DNA from: Terribacillus aidingensis | GTDB taxonomy: Bacteria; Bacillota; Bacilli; Bacillales; Amphibacillaceae | NCBI RefSeq assembly: GCF_040703035.1 | Contig: NZ_CP159996.1 | Location: 2,390,001 to 2,454,000, forward strand | DNA: 64,000 nucleotides | Direction of reading: 5' to 3' | Shown here: positions 18,846 to 27,858 of the stretch, one piece after another | How the letters are laid out: each line of letters begins with the position of its first letter | Numbering within the stretch: position 1 is the stretch's first letter | The notes under the pieces: generated by a model | The model's database searches: none | Told to the model about the DNA's origin: nothing | Seen by the model: only the letters and a program-made list of their open reading frames with translations | Position numbers and translations under genes: made by a program

Positions 18846-19067
18846 TTAACGATGCTTCAGATTTTCTTCCGCCATCCGTACAAGTTCACGGACCATATTA
18901 CCGCCAATGCTGCCGCCTGTTTTGCCATTTTCTCTGCTCGTTCTATTCCCTAAATCATCAGCCTGCTCTGTCTGATATGACTGGTTGGCATCCTGAATGA
19001 TTTTATGTTTCAGCTGATCAAGACCTTCCCGCGCCTCGGGCACGAGTATTTTATTGCGCCTTGTCAT
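18846..19067 (-). CDS. Alpha/beta-type small acid-soluble spore protein
   Basis: A 73-residue DNA-binding spore protein. LVPEAREGLDQLKHKI and the C-terminal core GNRTSRENGKTGGSIGGNMV are the two conserved blocks of alpha/beta SASPs, which coat forespore DNA and shield it from UV. The site cleaved by the germination protease, usually E-hydrophobic-A after the first block, reads KIIQDAN here and does not match well, so this may be a minor, slowly degraded variant. The ATG overlaps the stop of the upstream small gene (ATGA) and has no strong RBS of its own, which suggests coupled translation. Confidence 0.88.
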   Translation of the reverse strand: MTRRNKILVPEAREGLDQLKHKIIQDANQSYQTEQADDLGNRTSRENGKTGGSIGGNMVRELVRMAEENLKHR

Positions 19068-19234
19068 CGATAATGACCAAGCGTATGTGCGTCACCGGTC
19101 TCGCCTTCATAGTCGGCACGCACATGCTTCTTGTTTGGATCCTGTTCATCCCGATTGGCTGTAAGCCCTTCCTCCATGCCTGGCTGGTACGTATCGTCAA
19201 TCCAGATACCGCCATCCACACGATTCTTTTTCAT
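19064..19234 (-). CDS. Small protein of 56 residues, unknown, upstream of the SASP gene
   Basis: A 56-residue frame with a very strong RBS (AAAGGAGGAG) before its ATG at 19234. The peptide starts MKKNRVDGGIWIDDTYQPGM and ends in a Gly/His/Tyr-rich tail (DAHTLGHYR). Not recognised. The 4-bp ATGA overlap with the SASP gene says the two are translated together, so a spore role is likely by context. Confidence 0.7.
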   Translation of the reverse strand: MKKNRVDGGIWIDDTYQPGMEEGLTANRDEQDPNKKHVRADYEGETGDAHTLGHYR

Positions 19235-19301
19235 GATGCTTCTCCTCCTTTCTGCATTAGTTTCTGTCTTTGGCGTCATAATATGAAAGGCACTTCTAGC
19301 C

Positions 19302-19331
19302 AAAAAAAAAGACCCCTGTACAAGACAGGAA
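19302..19331 (-). terminator. Terminator of the dedA-uppP operon
   Basis: A short hairpin (19315-19319 with 19325-19329, ACAGG/CCTGT) is followed on the minus strand by GGTC and nine T, immediately after the uppP stop. Confidence 0.8.
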
Positions 19332-20183
19332 TCAGTTGTTGATGATCAAGAAGATTACGATCACAATCGCCAAAGCGATACGATAGTAGGCGAAGGGAAC
19401 GAGTTTGTATTTGGAAATAATTTTCAAGAATGTACGGATAGCAATCAGTGCAAAGATAAACGCGCTGATGAATCCGACGATGAAGAATGGAATCACATCA
19501 GGTGTAAAAGCATGCAAGTGATTACGCAGCGAGACAAGACTCGCACCAGCCATGATAGGCACTGCCATAATGAAAGTGAAGTCAGATGCAACGCGGTGAT
19601 TCAATCCAAGAATGACACCGCCGGAAATCGTTGCTCCAGAGCGGGAGAAACCAGGCCATAAAGAGATACACTGGAATAACCCAATCAGAAAAGCTTTTTT
19701 ATACGTAAGACCATCTAATGAATCGATTGTTTCTGTCTTTTTGGATGATACTTTATCTGCAAAGATCATGAAGAAAGCCCCAACGACTAGTGCTACGATA
19801 ACGTACCATACGGAAAACAGATACTCGTCAATGATATCATCAAACAATAGCCCAAGAACCCCTGCCGGCAGCAAGCCAACAATAACGATTCCTAGGTTGA
19901 ACTTGTTTTGTTTTCCTGGCATCGATTCTGTTTTTCCCTGCAGCTTGCGAATACCAAGGATCTGCATGAACTTGTCCCAAAATACAATAACAGAAGCCAA
20001 AATGCTGCCAAGCTGAATGACGATAATGAAAGTATTTGCTACTTCATCGTTGAACAATTCGTGGATCTTCAGCCACATATCATCAACGATGATCAAGTGG
20101 CCTGTAGATGAAACCGGGGCAAACTCTGTCAACCCTTCGACTAGCCCCATGATCAAGGCCGAAAAGAACTCAATGATACTCAT
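19332..20183 (-). CDS. uppP: Undecaprenyl-diphosphatase
   Basis: A 283-residue membrane protein of the BacA/UppP family, which removes a phosphate from undecaprenyl pyrophosphate so that the lipid carrier for cell-wall synthesis can be reused. The two active-site regions are EGLTEFAPVSSTGHLI near residue 17 and the PGFSRSGATISGG stretch about residue 160. It carries about eight hydrophobic segments. AGAGGAG precedes the ATG. It lies 12 bp after dedA on the same strand. Raised dosage of such enzymes gives bacitracin tolerance in other bacteria. Confidence 0.95.
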   Translation of the reverse strand: MSIIEFFSALIMGLVEGLTEFAPVSSTGHLIIVDDMWLKIHELFNDEVANTFIIVIQLGSILASVIVFWDKFMQILGIRKLQGKTESMPGKQNKFNLGIVIVGLLPAGVLGLLFDDIIDEYLFSVWYVIVALVVGAFFMIFADKVSSKKTETIDSLDGLTYKKAFLIGLFQCISLWPGFSRSGATISGGVILGLNHRVASDFTFIMAVPIMAGASLVSLRNHLHAFTPDVIPFFIVGFISAFIFALIAIRTFLKIISKYKLVPFAYYRIALAIVIVIFLIINN

Positions 20184-20195
20184 GCCTCTACTCCT

Positions 20196-20816
20196 CTAGC
20201 TACTTTTTTTCTTTTTATTCCGTCTGATGAACCAAATGACGAACAAGACGATAAGAATCGCCAGTACTACGATGACGACATCCTGGTAGTAACCAAGATA
20301 TGTTTCCACTGTTGTCCAGGATTCACCTAGCCACAGACCGAGCAATACTAATACTGTATTCCAAATGAGTGTTCCTAATGTCGTGAAAATGAGGAACAGC
20401 GGGAAATTCATATTGGACATCCCAGCCGGTATGGAAATCAAGCTCCGAATCACAGGTACAAATCGGCAAAGGAATATTGTCCATACCCCATACTTATCGA
20501 ACCAAGCATCCGCTTTATGTATGTCTTCTTTTTTTATTCGCAAAATATGTCCCCAGCGGTCCACGATTTTCTCCAGACGTTCTACATCCAAGAGAAGCCC
20601 GATGCCATAAAGGATAATAGCTCCAATAACGGCACCGATTGTTGCCGCGATAATAACACCAACTGCTGTGACACTATCAGAGGTGGTTGTCAGGAAGCCG
20701 CCGAACAGCAGGATGATCTCTGAGGGGATCGGCGGGAATACGTTTTCGCCTGCCATCAGCAATACGATCGCAAAGTAACCGAATTGTTCCATAAACTGCG
20801 TTATCCAATTATCCAT
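20196..20816 (-). CDS. DedA family membrane protein
   Basis: A 206-residue polytopic protein of the DedA/SNARE-associated family. It shows the conserved GENVFPPIPSEIILLFGG segment near the N terminus and FLCRFVPVIRSLISIPAG in the middle. Some DedA proteins flip undecaprenyl phosphate or phosphatidylethanolamine across the membrane. Its pairing with uppP in one operon fits a role in recycling the C55 lipid carrier; that is inference. Confidence 0.9.
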   Translation of the reverse strand: MDNWITQFMEQFGYFAIVLLMAGENVFPPIPSEIILLFGGFLTTTSDSVTAVGVIIAATIGAVIGAIILYGIGLLLDVERLEKIVDRWGHILRIKKEDIHKADAWFDKYGVWTIFLCRFVPVIRSLISIPAGMSNMNFPLFLIFTTLGTLIWNTVLVLLGLWLGESWTTVETYLGYYQDVVIVVLAILIVLFVIWFIRRNKKKKSS

Positions 20817-21049
20817 TTTACAACTCCAAACGTAAATTATTTACCAAATCATTATAGCATCCTGTACTCGAAAAGGTGGAATTTTTTACGGATAATTAAC
20901 ATTCTAGCAGACAGCACCCAAGAGGTTAATAGAAACAGAGACTTAGTTTTCATTGGGCTGAAGTCCTAGGTTCACATTGTCGCACCTTTAACCTTATTTG
21001 TGATATAGTCTATAGAAGAAAAATGATTAATGTAGTAAGGGGGAATACG

Positions 21050-22174
21050 ATGAAAATCGTGACAATCGAGCCTACCCCGAGTCCATATTCGATGAAAATC
21101 GTGGTGGATGACATGCTGCCAATGGGCAGCAGTTACGATTATAAACGAGAAGCTCAATCGTCTGCTGATCCAGACTACATCCAAGCTTTATTCAAAATAG
21201 AAGGTGTCAAAGGGATCTATCGTGTAGCAGACTTCCTAGCCCTGGAACGGAGTCCGAAAACAGCTTGGGAGACGATACTTCCTGCTGTACGGGAAGCATT
21301 CGGAGAAAAAAGCCAGGATACGACTGCAGAAGCTGGCATCCAAGAGCCGCATTACGGACAAGTAGATGTTCAGATTCAGACGATTTATGGTGTACCGATG
21401 CAAATCAAGCTTCTTTTTGATGAACAAGAGAAGCGGATCGGACTTCCTGCTCTGTTTACGGAAGCAGCAATGGAAGCAGCCGGGGACGACAATATTGTGT
21501 TTGCCCGTAAATGGGAAGAACAGTACCCCCGATACGGTAATCCAGATCAGGTAGGACAGGATATATATGAAGAATTGCTCGCAAGCTATAGTTCAGAAAG
21601 GCTGCAAGAACTCGTAGCACGTGCCAGGAATCCCCAAGCTCCGCCGGTAAAGCGAGAGCAGCCTGCAATGGATGTGTGGGATGAAGATGATTGGCGTGTA
21701 CGTTATCGTGCCCTGGATGCGTTGGAGCCTGAAAAAGAGCATCTTTCTTTCCTGGATAAAGCTCTGCAAGACCCGAAAGCCTCCATTCGCCGGCTGGCAA
21801 CTGCTTATCTCGGTATGATAGAAGATAAGGCTGTCTTGCCGTTGTTATACCGCGCTTTGCAGGATAAGGTAGTAACAGTCAGACGCACAGCTGGTGACTG
21901 CCTATCCGATCTTGGGTTTAAAGAAGCAACACCGGCGATGGAAGCAACACTTGCTGATCCGAGTCGGATAGTCAGGTGGCGGGCTGCAATGTTTCTATAT
22001 GAACTTGGGGATAGCGAAAGCCTGCCGATGCTTGAAAAAGCAGCAAGACAGGAAACTGAATTCGAAGTGAAGCTGCAGCTAAACATGGCAATCGAGAGGA
22101 TTGCCGGAGGCGAAGCAGCAAAAGGCTCCGTCTGGAAACAAATGACGGAAGCAGCCAAACAAAAGGAGGAATAA
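21050..22174 (+). CDS. Conserved virulence factor C family protein with HEAT-like repeats
   Basis: A 374-residue protein of the CvfC family. The first 90 residues (KIVTIEPTPSPYSMKI) resemble the N-terminal scaffold domain of Nfu/NifU. The second half, from about residue 220, holds alpha-helical HEAT-like repeats with pattern DPKASIRRLATAYLG and DKVVTVRRTAGDCLSDLG. The start at 21050 is preceded by AAGGGGG; an ATG 27 bp upstream lacks this. Function is not established in Bacillus. It is followed 5 bp later by a bacilliredoxin gene, the same pairing (ypgR-yphP) as in B. subtilis. Confidence 0.85.
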   Translation: MKIVTIEPTPSPYSMKIVVDDMLPMGSSYDYKREAQSSADPDYIQALFKIEGVKGIYRVADFLALERSPKTAWETILPAVREAFGEKSQDTTAEAGIQEPHYGQVDVQIQTIYGVPMQIKLLFDEQEKRIGLPALFTEAAMEAAGDDNIVFARKWEEQYPRYGNPDQVGQDIYEELLASYSSERLQELVARARNPQAPPVKREQPAMDVWDEDDWRVRYRALDALEPEKEHLSFLDKALQDPKASIRRLATAYLGMIEDKAVLPLLYRALQDKVVTVRRTAGDCLSDLGFKEATPAMEATLADPSRIVRWRAAMFLYELGDSESLPMLEKAARQETEFEVKLQLNMAIERIAGGEAAKGSVWKQMTEAAKQKEE

Positions 22175-22179
22175 GAAAA

Positions 22180-22608
22180 ATGAACGCATACGAAGAATAT
22201 ATGCGCGGCATCGTCCAGCCAATGCGGGATGAGCTGACACAAGCAGGATTCCAGGAACTGACTGACGCTGAGCAGGTTGAAAACTATGTAGAACAGACAA
22301 AAGGCAGTACGCTGGTAGTTGTCAATTCTGTTTGCGGCTGTGCTGCTGGTCTTGCACGACCAGCAGTTCGGGAATCCTTACAAAACGCTAAAAAACCAGA
22401 TCATCTTGTAACAGTATTTGCAGGACAGGATAAAGAGGCTACAGAAAAGATGCGGGAATACTTCACAGATCAACCGCCATCCTCCCCTTCTGTCGCATTG
22501 ATGCAGGACGGTAAACTGGTTCATTTCATCCCTCGTGAACAAATCGAAGGATATGACGTGGAAGAAATCGTGGAAAATCTTACAACCGCTTATAACAACC
22601 ATTTGTAA
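22180..22608 (+). CDS. brxA: Bacilliredoxin BrxA (YphP family)
   Basis: A 142-residue thioredoxin-fold protein that removes bacillithiol from S-bacillithiolated proteins. The active site CGC lies in NSVCGCAAG near residue 52, typical of BrxA/BrxB. Its place beside the CvfC-like gene matches yphP rather than yqiW, hence BrxA. It acts in the cytosol in thiol stress. Confidence 0.9.
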   Translation: MNAYEEYMRGIVQPMRDELTQAGFQELTDAEQVENYVEQTKGSTLVVVNSVCGCAAGLARPAVRESLQNAKKPDHLVTVFAGQDKEATEKMREYFTDQPPSSPSVALMQDGKLVHFIPREQIEGYDVEEIVENLTTAYNNHL

Positions 22609-22633
22609 AGAGCTGCTATTGCAGCTTTTTTTG
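22609..22633 (+). terminator. Terminator after brxA
   Basis: AGCTGC (22611-22616) and GCAGCT (22621-22626) form a hairpin with a TATT loop, followed by seven T. Confidence 0.88.
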
Positions 22634-22689
22634 TTTGTAATGAAAACCATTATCCGTCTCTCCTGCTCCACTTACTTCTAATCCGGATT

Positions 22690-23894
22690 ATGTACTTCCT
22701 CTCGCACTTGTCCACCTAACTGGCATGCTGATGTCTGCCTGTTACCTTATCTTTCTCACATCATTTCATTCCAGGATTCTCAGCAGCTGTTATATAGGTC
22801 TGTATATTGCCCAAGGCGCATTCTCTTCTTTTAATCGTTTTCAGCAACGGAAATATGTATGCATACCTCATCATCTTGCTTGCCTGCGCTTCACTTTTAC
22901 CAATACAACCGATACTCTATGTCCTTATATCAGGTATTCCGCATATCATGCTTATCAATTTCACAGGCGGATTGGTAGTAAGCGAAGTGATCAATCTCAG
23001 TTTCTATCACTACTTGAGAAAAGACTACAGAAGCCAAGTGCAGCTGGAGGAAGAAAAACGTAACTTCAAGAGCCTGTTCTTTGCCAATCCGCAGCCAGCA
23101 GTACTTATTGATTTACATACTAAAAATATTATTCTGTACAATAAACAAGCTGTACACTTTTTTGGTATAAGTCAACAAACAGTCAGCAGCTTTTCCCTCT
23201 CCTCCTTCTTACCTGACCAAAAAGAGCAAGAAATACTGCTAGGACTACTAAAGAACGAAGTGAAAATCGAGAATTATATCCCCCATAATCTGGTACATCA
23301 TCCAACCTGGATGATGCTGAATTTTGAGCTGCTCAGTTATAATAAAAAAGATGCACTTTTAATCAGCGTGACGGATGTGACGAGCTTCAAAAGGATTGAA
23401 AAGAAACTGCAGGAGCATGCCAGCCGTGATGTCCTAACTGGATTATTCAACCGCCGTGCGGGCATTCAATTTATAGAGGATTTGCTCCAACGGGGGAAAC
23501 ATCCCTTCTGCCTCTGTTTCGTAGACGTGAATAACCTGAAGCATGTAAACGACAAGTTCGGACACAATCAAGGGATCAGCTTATCCAACTGATTGCCTCC
23601 ACCATAGCATCAACCTTAACTGGAGGTAGATGTCTTTTCCGACATGGCGGCGACGAATTCATTATTCTGCTGCCTAAAAAAGTTCGTCCTCAGGTAGAGT
23701 AATTCCTAAAAAAACTGCAGGACAAATTAACCTATTTAGATGGAGCTAAGATAAAACGATATCCGATCGCAGCAAGCTTCGGTATCCATGACTATGCCTC
23801 AAGCTATACGCTGACTGTTTCAGAAATGATAGATATTCCTGATCAGGAAATGTACAAATCCAAACAACAGCACAAAGAAGCTCAATTCCAATAA
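22690..23894 (+). pseudogene. Decayed diguanylate cyclase (membrane, PAS, GGDEF)
   Basis: The remains of a membrane-bound GGDEF gene. A readable frame (22807-23592) carries hydrophobic helices, a PAS-like domain (FFANPQPAVLIDL) and the start of a GGDEF domain (SRDVLTGLFNRRAG, then FVDVNNLKHVNDKFGHNQG). One lost base near 23572 shifts the frame; the lost frame continues LIQLIASTIAS, RHGGDEF and then meets an extra TAA at 23700-23702 before resuming to 23894. The 5' part is also broken: hydrophobic protein-like sequence runs in more than one frame before 22807. The GGDEF signature itself survives, so the loss looks recent. It would have made c-di-GMP. Confidence 0.85.
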
Positions 23895-23907
23895 TTGGGC
23901 TTCTTTG
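23877..23907 (+). terminator. Terminator after the GGDEF remnant
   Basis: An 11-bp stem with one mismatch (23877-23887 with 23893-23903) is followed by TTT; it overlaps the end of the old reading frame. Confidence 0.75.
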
Positions 23908-23967
23908 TATATTGAAAACCCTTTCATATTTTGATAGACTTAATTTATCGAAGGAGGAGGGGTGCCA

Positions 23968-24042
23968 ATGTGGAAAACAAACTTATTAATCAGCGGCAGC
24001 ATAGTAGGATGTGCTTTAGTCACATGGGTTGCTTCTTTTTAA
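23968..24042 (+). CDS. Membrane peptide of 24 residues
   Basis: The frame encodes MWKTNLLISGSIVGCALVTW and ends VASF; this is one short hydrophobic helix with a single positive residue near the N terminus. An exceptionally strong GAAGGAGGAGGGG lies before the ATG and a terminator follows 30 bp on, so it looks like a real short transcript. No family recognised; it resembles the small single-helix peptides common in Bacillus. Confidence 0.55.
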   Translation: MWKTNLLISGSIVGCALVTWVASF

Positions 24043-24072
24043 AATTTATTGAAAACGGTATCATCCATATTA

Positions 24073-24110
24073 GAGGGTAAACTGGCTTTCAGGCTGGTTT
24101 ACCCTTTTTC
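24073..24110 (+). terminator. Terminator after the 24-residue peptide gene
   Basis: GGGTAAAC (24075-24082) and GTTTACCC (24097-24104) form the stem, followed by five T. Confidence 0.85.
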
Positions 24111-24130
24111 TAATTATCCTTATAATAACT

Positions 24131-24180
24131 TTATAATTATTATAAATAAGTATTGATTTTTAATAAAAAGATGTTACTAT
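24131..24180 (+). promoter_or_regulatory. PerR box and promoter of katA
   Basis: The 15 bases at 24131-24145 match the PerR consensus TTATAATNATTATAA at every position. TTGATT (24153-24158) and TACTAT (24175-24180), 16 bp apart, form the likely promoter just downstream. PerR should repress katA until peroxide oxidises the repressor. Confidence 0.92.
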
Positions 24181-24222
24181 GTTTATAGATTTACAAACAC
24201 TACATACTCTGAGGTGATTTTC

Positions 24223-25674
24223 TTGGCAGATAAAAAACTTACTACTAGCTGGGGTGCTCCAGTTGGAGATAACCAGAATTCCCAAACTGCTGGCTCACGT
24301 GGACCTACACTGATCCAGGATGTGCATCTTCTTGAAAAACTAGCACACTTTAACCGTGAACGTGTTCCTGAACGTGTTGTACACGCAAAAGGTGCCGGTG
24401 CACATGGTTACTTTGAAGTCACTAATGATGTTTCCAAATATACAAAAGCAAACTTCCTTTCTGAAGTAGGCAAAAAAACAGATATGTTCATCCGTTTCTC
24501 TACTGTAGCTGGTGAGCTTGGTTCTGCTGACACAGTACGTGACCCTCGCGGTTTCGCTGTTAAGTTTTATACAGAAGAAGGCAACTATGATCTAGTCGGT
24601 AACAATACACCTGTATTCTTCATCCGCGATGCAATCAAGTTCCCTGACTTTATCCATACTCAAAAAAGACATCCGCAAACGCATTTGAAAAACCCTGACG
24701 CGGTTTGGGATTTCTGGTCTCTTTCTCCTGAGAGCCTGCACCAGGTTACGATTCTTATGTCTGATCGCGGTATTCCCGCAACATTGCGTAATATGCACGG
24801 TTTCGGTTCCCACACATTCAAATGGGTGAACGAACAAGGCGAAGGCGTTTGGGTGAAATATCACTTCAAGACGCAGCAAGGTGTTAAAAACATGGATCCG
24901 GCCGTTGCAGCGAAAGTTGCTGGTGAGCATCCAGATTATCATACAGAAGATTTATTCAACGCAATCGAAAATGGCGATTTCCCTGAATGGAAGCTTTATG
25001 TTCAAATCATGCCGCTTGAAGATGCGAACACATACCGCTTTGATCCATTCGATGTAACAAAAGTATGGTCCCAAAAGGATTACCCGCTAATCGAAGTTGG
25101 CCGCATGGTATTGAACCGCAACCCAGAGAACTACTTCGCTGAAGTAGAACAAGCTACGTTCTCTCCAGGAACTCTTGTACCTGGTATCGAAGTATCTCCA
25201 GACAAGATGCTTCAAGGTCGTCTGTTCGCTTATCATGATGCACACCGTTATCGTGTAGGTGCTAACCACCAAGCACTTCCAATCAACCGTGCGCGTAACG
25301 AAGTGAACAACTATCAGCGTGATGGACAAATGCGTTTCGATAACAATGGCGGAAGCGGCGTTTACTATGAGCCGAACAGCTTCAACGGTCCGAAAGAAGA
25401 TCCAGCAAGCAAAATGGCACCATTCGAAGTATCCGGACAAGCTGACAGTGTTGGTTACGATGAAAACGACCACTACACACAGCCTGGAGATCTTTACCGT
25501 CTTATGACTGATGATGAAAAAACTCGTCTTGTACAGAACTTCGTTGATGCAATGAAGCCAGTTACAAGAAAAGACATTCTAGAACGCCAAGTAGGTCATA
25601 TCTACAAAGCAGATAAAGAATGGGGTCAGCGCGTCGCTGACGGTCTAGGCATTGCACTTCCACAAGAAGTTTAA
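24223..25674 (+). CDS. katA: Vegetative catalase
   Basis: A 483-residue haem catalase of the small-subunit clade, nearly collinear with KatA of B. subtilis. It breaks hydrogen peroxide into water and oxygen. The essential His lies in [16 protein letters not shown], the distal Asn in [12 protein letters not shown] and the haem-ligand Tyr in [14 protein letters not shown]. The start is taken as the TTG at 24223, six bases after GAGGTG; the in-frame GTG at 24214 lies inside that site. A perfect PerR box lies upstream. Single-gene transcript. Confidence 0.97.
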   Translation: MADKKLTTSWGAPVGDNQNSQTAGSRGPTLIQDVHLLEKLAHFNRERVPERVVHAKGAGAHGYFEVTNDVSKYTKANFLSEVGKKTDMFIRFSTVAGELGSADTVRDPRGFAVKFYTEEGNYDLVGNNTPVFFIRDAIKFPDFIHTQKRHPQTHLKNPDAVWDFWSLSPESLHQVTILMSDRGIPATLRNMHGFGSHTFKWVNEQGEGVWVKYHFKTQQGVKNMDPAVAAKVAGEHPDYHTEDLFNAIENGDFPEWKLYVQIMPLEDANTYRFDPFDVTKVWSQKDYPLIEVGRMVLNRNPENYFAEVEQATFSPGTLVPGIEVSPDKMLQGRLFAYHDAHRYRVGANHQALPINRARNEVNNYQRDGQMRFDNNGGSGVYYEPNSFNGPKEDPASKMAPFEVSGQADSVGYDENDHYTQPGDLYRLMTDDEKTRLVQNFVDAMKPVTRKDILERQVGHIYKADKEWGQRVADGLGIALPQEV

Positions 25675-25690
25675 TCCTAAAAGATAAAAC

Positions 25691-25729
25691 AAAAGGATAG
25701 ATGAACAATTATGTTCATCTATCCTTTTT
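25691..25729 (+). terminator. Strong terminator after katA
   Basis: A perfect 17-bp stem (25691-25707 with 25712-25728, loop ATTA) ends in a T run; the A run on the other side makes it usable for the murB direction too. Confidence 0.92.
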
Positions 25730-25815
25730 CTTTTGTATTACGCCTTATTCGATTCGGCTATGGATATACATTAAACACCAAAAAAGTACACCACTCTACA
25801 GTGATGTACTTTTCC

Positions 25816-26739
25816 TCATTTATCAGGAGCATCTCCTATGATTCGCACTTCCCGGTGAAGACTTACACCGAACTGCTCTTTGACTGTCTCCTGGACGTGC
25901 TTGATAAGATTGATATAATCTGATGCTGTACCGTTGGCTACATTCACCATGAAGCCTGCATGCTTACCTGATACCTCTACACCGCCGATTCGAGTCAACT
26001 GCAGCCCTGCATCCATGATCAGCTTACCAGCAAAGTGACCTGGAGGGCGCTGGAAGACACTGCCGCATGATGGATATTCCAGCGGCTGCTTCGACTCACG
26101 AAGGTATGTTAGTTCATCCATTTTCGCTTTAATCGCCGTTTGGTCACCATCTTCCAATACGAATGTTGCTTCCACAGCGATGTAATTATTCTTCTGCAGA
26201 ATGCTGGTCCGGTAACTAAGCTCTAATTCTTCACTTGTCATTACCTTACGCTCACCAGTATCAGTTATTACCACTACTTGCTCCAGAACATCCTTGACTT
26301 CTCCGCCATACGCACCAGCATTCATATACAATGCCCCGCCGATGGAACCAGGAATACCACAAGCGAATTCTAATCCAGTCAAACTCGCATCCAGTGCAAT
26401 TCTGGACACATCTATTATCGCTGCACCTGATTGCGCTGTGATCCTATTTCCATCTACCTTCACTTCATCGAGTTTCGTCAGTATCATGACCACTCCGCGC
26501 AATCCGCCATCCTGAATGATCACATTCGATGCATTACCGAGGATTGTCAGCGGCACTCCATTTTCTTTTGTATAAGCAACAACCTGTTCAATTTCTGTGT
26601 AACTTCTCGGGAAAACAAGTACATCCGCTTTTCCGCCCACTTTTGTATACGTATAATCCGCAAGCGGTGCTTCTATAAGTACATCTGTAGCCTCTAAAAA
26701 TTGCTTTATGTCTCTCTCCAATGCATTCACATTCATCAT
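25816..26739 (-). CDS. murB: UDP-N-acetylenolpyruvoylglucosamine reductase
   Basis: A 307-residue FAD enzyme that reduces UDP-GlcNAc-enolpyruvate to UDP-MurNAc in cell-wall synthesis. The FAD domain is marked by [16 protein letters not shown] and [15 protein letters not shown], and the catalytic Ser region by [11 protein letters not shown], which marks a type II MurB. The start at 26739 has GAGGG just before it and gives the usual length; the ORF extends 25 codons further without an RBS. In B. subtilis murB is in the div cluster; here it stands alone, like the second copy found in several bacilli. Confidence 0.93.
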   Translation of the reverse strand: MMNVNALERDIKQFLEATDVLIEAPLADYTYTKVGGKADVLVFPRSYTEIEQVVAYTKENGVPLTILGNASNVIIQDGGLRGVVMILTKLDEVKVDGNRITAQSGAAIIDVSRIALDASLTGLEFACGIPGSIGGALYMNAGAYGGEVKDVLEQVVVITDTGERKVMTSEELELSYRTSILQKNNYIAVEATFVLEDGDQTAIKAKMDELTYLRESKQPLEYPSCGSVFQRPPGHFAGKLIMDAGLQLTRIGGVEVSGKHAGFMVNVANGTASDYINLIKHVQETVKEQFGVSLHREVRIIGDAPDK

Positions 26740-26888
26740 ATAATCCCTCATTACTGTATTAGCCGCTGCAAATGAGCGTGCCCCAACCTGTATTGTATAC
26801 CACTTTTCGCACACGTGACAATGCCCTTATTTACCTGTTAGGCCAGACACCTATAGTTTATGCAAAAAAATGACCAATTGCGCAACAA

Positions 26889-27506
26889 TTACAGTTTAGA
26901 ACAATGTCCCGCAATCACTTGGTATTGATCACCGATCAGCTGCCACACACGTGTATAAATAAAGTCACCGCTGATCTTTTCGTCCCCTTCCTGTCCTTCC
27001 AGGTGGATACGGGAAATTGTTACTGCTCCATCCTTTGTCGGTTTGATTTGCAAATCGGAACAAGATACTTGCGTGAAGCGCACAGCAAGTGTTCGATGCG
27101 CCTCCAAGTCCATATCCTTGGTCACATAGCTGCCCTCATGATTGATAAAAACAAGATCATCATGCAGAAAAGTATCCAATGCAAATATATCTCTCGTCTG
27201 CATAGCTTCCCTGAATTGCTGTTCCAAAAGTTCAAACTGATCCGGATTCGATACCTCTTCCGTCTGTTCAAGCTCTTCTTGGCCCTCTCCATTATCTGTA
27301 TGTTCAAACCGTATAGGTCTCTCGAATTCATCTGGAGTGGATTCAATCTTAACTATGTGCGCAGTGGCAATATGTACGTCCCCAATCACGACAAAAGCTT
27401 TATTCATCATTCCTTGGTTGTTCGTTATATGCTCCAGTATTTGCTGTTCAGGTGCTTCAGTTCGAATTTTCTCACCTGTTGATAACGTTATAATTGTTTC
27501 ATTCAT
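26889..27506 (-). CDS. Two-part protein with C-terminal NTF2-like (DUF4440/SnoaL-type) domain
   Basis: A 205-residue cytosolic protein. The first 65 residues (TGEKIRTEAPEQQI, then VVIGDVHIATAHIVKIES) look like a small beta-barrel-like domain of unknown role. A Glu-rich linker (about 70-85) leads to a C-terminal domain with LLEQQFREAMQTRDIFALD and INHEGSYVTKDMDL that fits the NTF2-like fold of DUF4440 proteins. Function unknown; such domains bind small molecules or act as catalytic cones. A perfect 14-bp palindrome lies upstream. Alone on its strand. Confidence 0.65.
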   Translation of the reverse strand: MNETIITLSTGEKIRTEAPEQQILEHITNNQGMMNKAFVVIGDVHIATAHIVKIESTPDEFERPIRFEHTDNGEGQEELEQTEEVSNPDQFELLEQQFREAMQTRDIFALDTFLHDDLVFINHEGSYVTKDMDLEAHRTLAVRFTQVSCSDLQIKPTKDGAVTISRIHLEGQEGDEKISGDFIYTRVWQLIGDQYQVIAGHCSKL

Positions 27507-27556
27507 CAGTCGTCACTCCGTTCTATTTTCCTCCGTTATAATGCAGCTGCCTTAAT

Positions 27557-27570
27557 TGTATCGCGATACA
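27557..27570. promoter_or_regulatory. Perfect 14-bp palindrome, candidate operator
   Basis: TGTATCGCGATACA is fully symmetric and lies 51 bp upstream of the minus-strand NTF2-like gene. Its right arm abuts a weak -35 (GATACA) 17 bp from TATAAC on that strand. The centre does not fit cre, Fur or PerR; a TetR- or MarR-type repressor would be usual for such a site. Confidence 0.45.
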
Positions 27571-27696
27571 GGTACTCAAGGAAACTATATGGCCTGTTTT
27601 CGTATTCGCAAACAATAAGAAAACCTCCTATAACTGTTAAGAGTAAGTTTAAAAGGGAAGGGATAAACTATATATGTAAATCTGGAGGTGTACAAG

Positions 27697-27858
27697 TTGA
27701 GTAATGATACGCGCGAATACCGTACAGGACAAGGTGTACCGCAAACAGGTGTATACATCTGTCAGTCCGGTGAAAGAGTCGAAATAAAAGAAAATGATGT
27801 GTTTCCTGTATGCCCTGCTAAGGGCGAGGAAACAACATGGAAACACGAAGAAATATAA
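27697..27858 (+). CDS. YjzC-like small protein
   Basis: A TTG-started frame of 53 residues behind GGAGGTG. The peptide runs YRTGQGVPQTGVYICQSGER early and ends GEETTWKHEEI, with two Cys (residues 22 and 39). The layout (GxxxPxxGxYxC then EIKENDVFPxC) resembles the YjzC family of small Bacillus proteins of unknown function. A terminator follows at once. Confidence 0.65.
   Translation: MSNDTREYRTGQGVPQTGVYICQSGERVEIKENDVFPVCPAKGEETTWKHEEI

Noticed and set aside
22725..23063. Frame with hydrophobic start overlapping the GGDEF remnant
   Set aside because: Only the first part looks protein-like; it is the displaced 5' end of the decayed gene, not a separate gene.
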